Source: Solea solea (Eukaryota; Chordata; Actinopteri; Pleuronectiformes; Soleidae). From it: a DNA stretch of 64,000 bases. Of the stretch, positions 56,665-64,000 are shown one piece after another (position 1 is the first letter of the stretch; each line of letters starts with the position of its first letter). Under the pieces are notes generated by a model, which was not told the DNA's origin, made no database searches, and saw nothing but the letters and a program-made list of their open reading frames with translations. The DNA is taken from contig NC_081147.1 in assembly GCF_958295425.1 (NCBI RefSeq), positions 2,873,290 to 2,937,289 of the forward strand, read 5' to 3'. The translations under genes were made by a program, and so were the position numbers.

Positions 56665-57480
56665 GCGAGAGTGAGGGCGAGGGAGGAAGAGCGGTATTAT
56701 GTTAACGTGGAGGGACAAGTGTGCTGTTCGTGGCTGCACAGTGGAGCACAGTGTTTTACACAAACTTCCAGCCTCAGAGGGTTTGAGTGTCCAGTGGATA
56801 CATTTTGTACATGAAGCTAATGTGCCGGATAAAGTAAGCAAACGTGTGTTCGCACCACTTCGCATCAGGCTGCGGCCAGCGGTCGCCGTATTTAGTCAGC
56901 CACCGTATTTCACCGACGTACAAACACACATTTTTAAGAAAAGGTCAAATAGAGCTTGTAACTGACCATTCTGACACGTCCTAATTAAAAATATTTGTAC
57001 AGTACGTCCTCCATGACCGGAGCACAGACTCAGTCACATACAACGGCAGTTTTTGCAGCTCGCCGCTGGCGATCAGCATAGCTGTCCCGAAGTCTTTTCA
57101 ACTGATTTACTGTTCGGCTTGATCCTTGTGTCGGACGTCTCTTCCTGCGACGACACTCTCGCTGTTTTCCGCGCACGCTGCTATGTTGATATTGTCAGAG
57201 AACTAGTGGAGGGAGGGGGAGAGGAATGGAGCGGAGGGAACAGGAGCTGAGTGAGCGCAGTAAAAAGGACAAATCAGAAACCCCTGGAAGAAGTGGGTGT
57301 GTGTGTGTTTGCCTGTGTCTCATTTGCATGTAATGGGACCATGCACAAAACCGAGCGTTCTGAAAAGGGCGGTTTTGGCAGGGTTATTGAACTGCTAAGG
57401 GCTTCATCCTTGGTATTTTCACCAAAGCATGTCACAGACATGTTCATTAGGACACCAGGGAACTATTTTAACTTGTAGAA
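56665..57480 (+). mobile_element. Transposon fossil with a THAP-type domain
   Basis: From about 56705 the frame reads KCAVRGC, LHKLPASEGLSVQWIHFVH and NVPDKVSK. A one-base shift then leads to NVCSHHFASGCG. The spacing C-x4-C ... W ... C-x2-H fits a THAP zinc-binding domain, found in P-element-like and Kolobok-type transposases. The segment ends near atttatgtcccctttaa. It is absent from the other spacers. No further transposase domain is seen, and the element family is not resolved. Confidence 0.5.
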
Positions 57481-59538
57481 ATAGGGTAATTTATGTCCCC
57501 TTTAATAATTAGCAACACTAGCAACAATTATTAGCATGCTTTTGGGCCGCATGAGTATTTTTTGTTGCAGTACCAAAGGTGGCCACCATGAAAAAATTGT
57601 CTTCAAGGCAGAGGGGCGGTGCTCTATCCAGTTCTTTTAGTACAACCATGGTCTTTTCCCCCCCACTCCTGTTGCCTCACACATGACACCAGCTTTGAGT
57701 GTGACCGGCTGATGATTGGCTGTTCTGCCTTAAATCCCGCCTCTCTTGGTCAGTTAGATTTAACGTTCAGCTCGTGCTCCCCTTTGGCTCGGTTAATTCC
57801 TATGGAGTTTCTCACCCAGCGCATATGCTAAAAAGTTTTGGACTTCCTGGTTTATTTCCAGGTTTTGCTGCACATAGAACATGTGCAGTAGTGTTACTCC
57901 CATAATTTATGACGTCACTCTGGGAAATAAGATTTTTCTGGGCTTTTTATGGTCCTTATGAAGGTTTTACAAATGTCCTTAGAACAGTTTTACAGGCGTC
58001 TCTTTGTTGTCAATGGGAAAATTGCATTTTGGGCCACATGAGTAATGAGCAATTTTTATTTTATTAGTCATGTTTGTTCCAATTTTTTTATGTCCGTTTT
58101 TATTTCCTGTTTGTCGATGTGTTTATAATTTTTTACACTGAGTGTGTTTTTATACTTTTCTAGTATCACTCTTTTAAATGGGAAGCTTTTTATGATTTGT
58201 GTTTCATACCTTTTGTACCCTTCTGTCATTGTATTCATCGTTTTTATTGTTTGGTCAAACAATATGAAAACAACCCAACGTTAATGGGTTGGCAAAGTTG
58301 ATGAGTTTGTATAAATGAATTCAAATAAAAAAATTTAATAACATTACACACAGCCATTAAGATTCTCAATTTATAGGTGCACCCCTGGCTCACAGCTAGT
58401 GAGCTAAACAGAGAATCGATGAAGCAGCAGAGATGGCGAGTCAGGACTCCGATGTAAAGTTGGCATTTTCATTGTTTGTGGCTATAAAATCACTTCTTCA
58501 AGTACATTGTGATCAAAGGCAAGAACGTTCATGTAATGTGTACATTATGTCCCGGAGCAAAAACTTTGTCGACATCCGTTGTAAGCAATTCTAATTTAAT
58601 GAAATTTAATGATCTACAGAGTTATTTGCCAAAAACACCGATTATTTAATTAAGAATAAGACTACAGAGCTAAACACACTTTTGTTGTTTAAAAGTTTAC
58701 TTTTATTGTCTCAGGTTCAGAGAGTTTGATTTAATTTGCTAGAGTTAAATGCACTTTATATGGTATAACTGTTTACTTTTGTTACAAAGATAATACCTGA
58801 AGTGTAGGATAAACATCTTGCTGTCTGTCCACGTGCAATAAATATGGAAAGTTATGTACAAACATCTGTCTGTTCTACTCATTTCAACTGACTTGTGAAA
58901 ACTACACAAAAAAATCCAAATTCTTCATTCTTCGTCATATTTAGAAATGTTGATTAATCGTAATTAATCTACAGCTACTCCATGATTATCACATTCAAAT
59001 TTTTAATCGTTTGACAGCCCTCACTTATTGTCTTTACACAGTGCCGGCCGGAGCCTTTAGGGGGCCCTAAGCAGAATTTGATTTGACACTTGTATCCTTC
59101 AAAAAAGTCGTGAAGCAAAACGTTTTATTTGGCTGGAATAAATATTTATTAGTTAAATATGGTGATTGGGTGGAATAACCCTTTACTAGATAATGAACTT
59201 CTAGAAATACACTACAAACCGTTAGATTTGGCACACACAAAAACTCTTCCGTAATAGTATATTTTAATAAAAAAGTTAGATGTAAATTAATATCGTCGCA
59301 GGTCATCCAAGCCGTTAGGTGTCGCTGTAGTTAACTGCCACTACGGCCACCCGAAACTGTAGTCTCCGGTACTGCAGACACATACTTGTCTTTTTTGGTC
59401 ATAAGGGATATTTAAAAGCCATGAAATTGAATCGCTGAATTGAATAAATGATTTAAATCATATAAACATCATATGTCCGTGTCTCTAATTGTCCTGTGAA
59501 CAGTTTTACAGGTCCATCTCGGACACAGCGCCAACCCA
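57481..59538. repeat. Spacer between units 7 and 8
   Basis: It shares 57500-57950 with 33465-33910 of the unit 4/5 spacers, then the hairpin near 58268, the best BED fossil (58432-58605), diverged AT-rich DNA to about 58930 and the ATTAATCG-rich block (about 58940-59020). The hAT terminus and CA repeat are absent. Confidence 0.55.
58432..58605 (+). pseudogene. Fossil hAT transposase BED-type zinc finger, best copy
   Basis: ATG 58434 opens MASQDSDVKLAFS. After a frameshift, 58517-58605 reads GKNVHVMCTLCPGAKTLSTS then SNSNLMKF, a clear BED-finger signature (Cys-x2-Cys, then Asn-Leu-x-Lys) up to where the first His should be. It diverges from the other spacer fossils and may derive from a different hAT family member. 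Confidence 0.65.
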
Positions 59539-59685
59539 GCGGAAGTAGACATCACAAAGCGGAAGTAAACAAACAAAGAGCTAGCAGCGTTAGCTCCGTA
59601 CTCTGCATGCGGACATAAAAAGCGTGAAGAGGGTGTTGTGTTCATGTGTCGCAGGTAAAATATTCCTGTTGTTAGCGAAGCAGCG
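59539..59685 (+). promoter_or_regulatory. Unit 8 promoter-proximal region
   Basis: GCGGAAGT sites lie at 59539-59546 and 59559-59566. The near-palindrome and both mini-uORFs are conserved. Confidence 0.5.
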
Positions 59686-59857
59686 ATGTCTTCGCTTCAG
59701 TGTTTTAGAGATTTAATCACCGAGCGACTAACTGTTGCTGCTGAAGAAATATTCAGACACGTCGAAAGAACCGTCGTAGAGTACGAGGAAGAGTTGGATC
59801 GTCAGCGCAAACTGTTGGAGATCGTTTGCAAACCTCGAGTAAAGTTAACGCGAATAG
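59686..59857 (+). CDS. Unit 8 exon 1
   Basis: 57 codons plus G, ending KLTRI, with the donor GTAAAA. It is in phase with 60572 and with 61917. A full gene would need a finger exon to the right of 64000. Confidence 0.8.
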
Positions 59858-60571
59858 GTAAAACCACAATGGTCTTTTTAAATACTAACAAGTGAATGTG
59901 ACTCGTAATGCACTAATTACAACGTGTTTTCATACACATACCAATATAATCAGTCGTTTTACTTAAATAATAGAACACAGTGTTTAGTTTTGTAGAAAAT
60001 AAGCTTTGACTGATTTTGTATCCACGAGGTTTTGACTAAAGAGACAAAAATGTAAAGTTAACATTCAGAACTGACTGAAATACATGGAACAATAGAAGCT
60101 AAATGTAAAGTGTTGGCTTCAGAGGAAATAAGCAGATGCTTAAACACTGTCTTATAGATGTTTACCAACAGGGACAAAATATTAACTTTAGATGTTTAGC
60201 TTTGCACAGTGAACATTTACAGCTTAACCTTCAACTACCTTGGAGAACTTTGTCTCAAACCATGACACAATGTTTAAACGGAGTATGTAGTATGGAATTT
60301 CATAATTTTCTCAACTTTGAAAAGTTAGGTCATACGAGTCCAAGGAGCTCACATGTTCCACCTGCTGGACTATAACAGCAATTTAAACGAAGGGTTTGGT
60401 AGGTTGACCAAATTTAGTTCAATTCCATCTGAATTTGAGCAAGGAGTTGACTGAATTAACCTATTTTAATAGCTTCCATTTTGCAGTTATGAATTTACCA
60501 ATAACTATTAGGCTAACTTCCTTCTAAATGTACTTCAATGTCAATTGTAATCTATTCCTTTGTGTCTGTAG
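59858..60571 (+). other. Intron 1, unit 8
   Basis: LINE-free at the 60067 site, with a full-length middle part like unit 4. It ends in the 2A-type acceptor tgtgtctgtag. Confidence 0.5.
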
Positions 60572-61057
60572 AGCTTCCAAAGCAGCATGTCTGTAAAGAG
60601 GAGGAGGTTCTCACTGAGCAGCAGCTCTGTAACCAGGAGAGGAACTCCAGTCTGGACCAAGAGGAACCAGAGTCACTACAGATTAAAGAGGAGCAGGCGG
60701 TAATCTGCACCAGTCATGAGGGTGAGCAGCTTGAAGTGAAGCAGGGTACTGATGCATTATTATTGACTCCTGATAATGAGGAAAGTGACCACATGGAACC
60801 AGAACCAGACAGTGACCACCAGCTCCTCTCTCACAGCTCTCCTGTAGCTCAGAGTCAAGATCAGACAGGAAATCACCATGTTGACTCTTTGTCAAATAGA
60901 AGTGAGAGACGTAACAGGAACAAAGTAGAAAACTGTGACACATCAAAGATTGAGTCTGAAACTCACACAGGTAAAAGTCTTTTAAATGTGACACTTGTCG
61001 CAAAAGTTTTGTTTCTAAGTCTCAACTGATTATACATATGAAAGTCCACACAGGAGG
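60572..61057 (+). pseudogene. Unit 8 hybrid exon: 2A-type head, 2B-type tail, truncated in finger 1
   Basis: The exon sits behind a 2A-type acceptor and begins like 2A (ELPKQHVCKEEEVL, IKEE). After SDHMEPEP it changes to the 2B linker (DSDHQLLSHSSPVAQ). A lost A in GGTAAAAGTC near 60970 shifts the frame and gives a stop at 61027-61029. In the other frame one finger is readable (CRK for CGK), and the homology then stops near 61057 at a palindrome. Translated from exon 1 it would give 209 aa without any complete finger. Confidence 0.75.
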
Positions 61058-61677
61058 ACATTCATATGTTCATATGAATGTTACTTATTAGGGCTGTCTT
61101 TTTGTTCTTTGGGGATTTTCCTTTTAATTTTAGGGATTTGATTGCATTAATAGGTCCCCATAATTGATTAGTTTAAAACAAAAACCATCAAGAAATCAAT
61201 TGGTAGATTATTGTCTACATATATGTTGTCCCTTTGATGGAGGATTTATATAATATGATGATGCTGAAATACTTCATTTTCTTTGTCACTTACGCATTCA
61301 GCCTGTCGGCAATATTCTGCCATGCCACATCCCTCGCTTTATTGATTGCCGCGGTATTGCCCTTTCTTTGGATTATGTGGCTGTAATCCTCATATACCTC
61401 CATGAGGAGGGTTTGCTCCGCTGCGGAGAACATCTCTGCACGCTTTTTTCCCTTGTTTTTCGGCATTCTTCGCGCTCGACTAGAATGGGCTTTTTATTTT
61501 CACTGGGGGTGTGCACAAGTTGAGGCTTAACAGGTGAGGCTTGACTAAGCGTCAGGTGGAGCCAGCTGATTTCACTTGATGGAACGACTTGGAGCTAGAT
61601 TGGGAAGTGGAGCTTAGTCAAGCTTCAAGCTTACACCCAAGTCTGGCTATTCTTAGCTACGTTGATGGAATAGCCCC
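61058..61677 (-). mobile_element. Right part of the Harbinger-like element, unit 8 copy
   Basis: The right terminus TTGATGGAATAGCCCC is followed by CTG at the same intron position as in unit 7. The left terminus is missing; the element begins abruptly at the 24-bp palindrome 61058-61081. It contains a better preserved Myb/SANT-like exon (61293-61466). Confidence 0.7.
61293..61466 (-). CDS. First exon of a Myb/SANT-like DNA-binding protein of a Harbinger-like element
   Basis: On the minus strand, ATG at 61466 opens MPKNKGKKRAEMFSAAEQ, then LLMEVYEDYSHII, GNTAAINKARDVAWQNIADR and LNA. 58 codons are open, followed by a donor-like GC|GTAAGTG at the right place. The sequence fits the Myb-like accessory protein that PIF/Harbinger elements encode to recruit the transposase. 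It was too short for routine ORF calling. The following exons are not present, so it is a remnant, though undamaged in itself. Confidence 0.6.
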
Positions 61678-61916
61678 CTGGTTAATATTCAAATACAAAC
61701 AAAGTACTGCTTGTGACAATAATAAAAACATAGGAACTGAGTCTGGATCCTGAAAGATTAAGGCGAGGGAGAGAAAGAGAGAGAGGACAGAAAGGAAAGA
61801 CACACACTGATCTATTAAGACCTATTTGAAGCAATTTACTCCTTTTTATGTTGTGGTTGTTTTATCTTTGTGTTGTTGTCAGCAATGTTGCAACATCACT
61901 GTGTCTTTGTCTGTAG
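61678..61916 (+). other. Intron sequence before the unit 8 second 2A-type exon
   Basis: This is 2B-type intron sequence (tttatgttgtggttgttttatc ... gtctttgtctgtag), normally found before finger exons. Confidence 0.55.
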
Positions 61917-62225
61917 AGCTTCCACAGCAGCATGTCTGTAAAGAGGAGGAGGTTCTCACTGAGCAGCAGCTCTGGAACCAGGAGAGGAACTCCAGTCTGG
62001 ACCAAGAGGAACCAGAGTCACTACAGATTAAAGAGGAGGAGGAGGAAATCTGCACCAGTCATGAGGGAGAACAGCTTGAAGTGAAGCAGGAGGCTGATAC
62101 ATTAATGTTGACTCCTGATAATGAGGAAAGTGACCACATGGAACCAGGAAGAAATGAGGAAGATGTGGATCTTCAGCACAGACTCCATATGAAGTGGGGC
62201 CCTGTAATAAAGTTACAGAGGACAG
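61917..62225 (+). CDS. Unit 8 (or next gene) 2A-type exon behind a 2B-type acceptor
   Basis: 309 bp, phase 1-1, donor ACAG|GTATGT. It starts ELPQQHVCKEEEVL, carries IKEE and VKQE and the NEEDV insert and ends HMKWGPVIKLQRT. It stands where every other unit has its finger exon, so unit 8 is a mosaic. Splicing exon 1 directly to this exon is in phase; the finger exon would have to lie beyond the window. Confidence 0.78.
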
Positions 62226-62894
62226 GTATGTACAGCCAGGATGTGGCTTCTGTTTTACTTTGATCTTCCTCAAATCAGATTTGTTTGTTTTTCACCATGA
62301 TTAGATATGATTAAGAAAGGAATGAAAGATCCACCCATTATCTTCCGCTTTACTCTCCACTGGAGGGTCGCGGGAGGGTGCTGTGCCAATCTCAGCTGAC
62401 ATAGGACAATAGGCAGGGTAATCCCTGGATAGTTCGCTAGTCCATCACAGGGCCACACACGGAGACAAACAACCATTCACTCTAACATTCATACCTATGG
62501 TCAATTTAGAGTCACAAATTTAACAAATCCCTGTATTGCATGTTTTTGCACAACATCCATGTACATTAGTCCCATTGTTGATCTTATTTATCTTTTAAAA
62601 TGGGTTAGACATAAACATGGCTTTTTTTTTTTTTAATTAAACTTAATTTAGACACAGAACTTTTAACACCTTTTAACAGCAAGAAATCTCTGACAGAGCC
62701 TCAAAAAGTGTCTCGGCCAGTTGGTGTGAGGAAAAATGTTGGACAGAGGAGAGGTGGAAGACAGAGAGGAAGGAGAAGCACAAACAAAAGAGACCAGGAG
62801 CAGATATTGTCATAGGTTTAGACCGAACAGTTCTGAATCGGCTTCTTTATCAACTTTAAATATTGCATTAAAAATAATGACAATAATAATAATA
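62226..62894 (+). other. Intron after the last 2A-type exon
   Basis: It contains the longest copy of the fish repeat (about 62338-62570, tcttccgctttactctccactgg ... caatttagagtcac). The GA run is lost. A short AAT repeat lies near 62880-62898. Confidence 0.5.
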
Positions 62895-64000
62895 ATAAGC
62901 AACACACTGAGCGGCGACAGCGTGGTCGAGCTGAAGCTTTCGTGTTTGTCTTGAACGGCTTCCAGGTCTCGAGCGGCAAGTTTTGTGAGGACGCAGCAGA
63001 AAAACATCTTGGCACTGGTTGAAGAGGTGAAGGTGCTCCATATGCAAAAATGCAGAGAAGGACAGGCGACGTGCCTACCTCGAAGGTCGGTTGTGGACCT
63101 TTCGAACAATACACCAGAGTGAATGATGTTGTCAATCTCTGAACTACCAATTAGATTGCGGTCCTTTGTGACTACAAACAGGTTGAAGATTGCCACCCAC
63201 TACCTAGGAGAAACCACAATGACAAGCCAGCTGTTCTAATAAGATTTGTTAACAGGAAGCACAAGGTTTCACTCCTAAAATAGGGAAGGAGGCTCAAAGG
63301 CACAGATGTTTACATTAATGAACATCTAACGAAGACCAACACTGACATCGCAAACAAAGCAACATTATAGCAAGGATAAACTACTTATAATCTACTTCAA
63401 TAGCTGAAGTTTATATACAAAATTTAACAGCATCAGGGATTATCTGCACACATTCCAACAGCCATTTAACATAATTGCTGTTTCTGAAACCTGGATTACC
63501 ACTGAAAGGGGAATGAATTTTGAAATTGAGGGCTATGAATTTATATATAACAACAGGCAGAGCAAAGGTGGAGGTGGTTTTGCAATATATGTTGATCTGA
63601 ATTTGAATTTCAAGTTGGTAGCGGTTACATTACATGTCATTTAGCAGACACTTTTATCCAAAGCGACTTACAATGGAATCGAGTACAATCAGGTAGGGGT
63701 GGAGTCGAACTTGCGACCATTGCGACCATGATGTCTTTCGCACGCAGGGTACCGGTCTTAACCACTGAACCACTCCACCCCGTGGTCATGACACAAGTGG
63801 TTGACAGCCTTCTTGAATGTCTCACAATACAGATTTGTTTGGAAAAGAAAAAAGATTTTATTATCGTTTGTGTATATCGAGCTCCGGGTTCTAGTATTGG
63901 CAAACAAAAATATCTTCATTAGTGGAGATTATAATATTGATACTCTAAACCCCATTTTTATATTCAACGCATAGTTTGAGTCTCTTTCCTACAATCACTA
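62895..64000 (+). mobile_element. Jockey-type LINE fragment (ORF1 scrap and endonuclease), interrupted by a SINE
   Basis: The + strand carries an ORF1 scrap (EGRVVDLSN near 63080; TDVYINEHLTKTNTDIAN near 63302-63355) and endonuclease pieces (SETWITTERGMNFEIEGYEF near 63485-63545, SKGGGGFAIYVDLNLNFK near 63553-63615, then VVDSLLECLTIQICLEKKK, VCVYRAPGSS and SGDYNIDTLNP near 63915-63950). Stops and frameshifts are frequent and an internal segment is missing, so it is dead. The fragments in introns 2 of units 4 and 5 derive from the same insertion. Confidence 0.7.
63618..63797 (-). mobile_element. tRNA-derived SINE
   Basis: On the minus strand the head (63781 downward) reads gagtggttcagtggttaag and then a B-box-like caagttcgactcc, as in tRNA-derived promoters. 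The other end has the conserved tail catttagcagacacttttatc. The unit 4 and 5 LINE copies show the uninterrupted site (aaggtggttgacagcc). Imperfect flanking repeats caagttggtag / caagtggttg look like a target-site duplication. Confidence 0.7.

Overview
This window looks like teleost fish DNA, probably a spiny-rayed (percomorph) fish. The genes have introns, the DNA is AT-rich and full of LINE, hAT, Harbinger-like and SINE remnants, and it carries a tandem cluster of C2H2 zinc-finger genes, all on the + strand. Their N-terminal exons encode the MSSLQ...RIELPQQHV...SLDQEEPES leader that I recognise from many predicted fish zinc-finger proteins. No gene symbol can be assigned.

Layout. Each unit is built as: a promoter with two GCGGAAGT sites 20 bp apart; exon 1 (172 bp, 57 codons plus one base); a short phase 1-1 exon (here 2A, 294 or 309 bp) ending in a GTATGT donor; and a terminal exon (2B) with an acidic linker and all the zinc fingers. 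Exon 1 occurs eight times (3567, 11546, 15661, 27881, 35835, 43767, 50501, 59686). Units 3 to 7 are intact at sequence level and carry 8, 9, 9, 13 and 18 fingers. Unit 0 contributes only its last two fingers at the left edge. Unit 1 has a one-base deletion in its finger exon. Unit 2 has lost everything between exon 1 and a dead last finger. Unit 8 is a mosaic whose first finger exon is frameshifted and cut off, followed by a 2A-type exon; any finger exon for it lies beyond the window.

All exon joins were checked by phase. Exon 1 ends on G, and 2A and 2B both begin with AG, so the joined codon is always GAG (Glu). Models with or without 2A give whole codon numbers: 502/404 aa (unit 3), 540/437 (unit 4), 535/437 (unit 5), 647/544 (unit 6) and 786/683 (unit 7).

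The spacers are duplicated copies of one ancestral module: eroded fingers after each stop codon, a fossil hAT BED finger, a hAT terminus, a CA repeat and a promoter. Later insertions mark individual units: a solo LTR (631-1241), an L2/Rex1-like LINE in intron 1 of units 1-3, an internally deleted L1 in unit 3 (18873-22948), a Harbinger-like element in units 7 and 8, a Jockey-type LINE fragment in units 4, 5 and 8, a THAP-domain fossil (about 56665-57480) and a tRNA-derived SINE (63618-63797).

The proteins are most likely nuclear DNA-binding transcription regulators. The acidic linkers contain SUMO-consensus motifs (IKEE, VKQE, VKEE), which fits repression, but targets and partners cannot be read from the sequence. 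The most interesting signals are the repeated cassette exon that looks like a fusion of an exon-2 head with an exon-1 tail, and the two near-identical genes (4 and 5) that differ at a DNA-contact residue.
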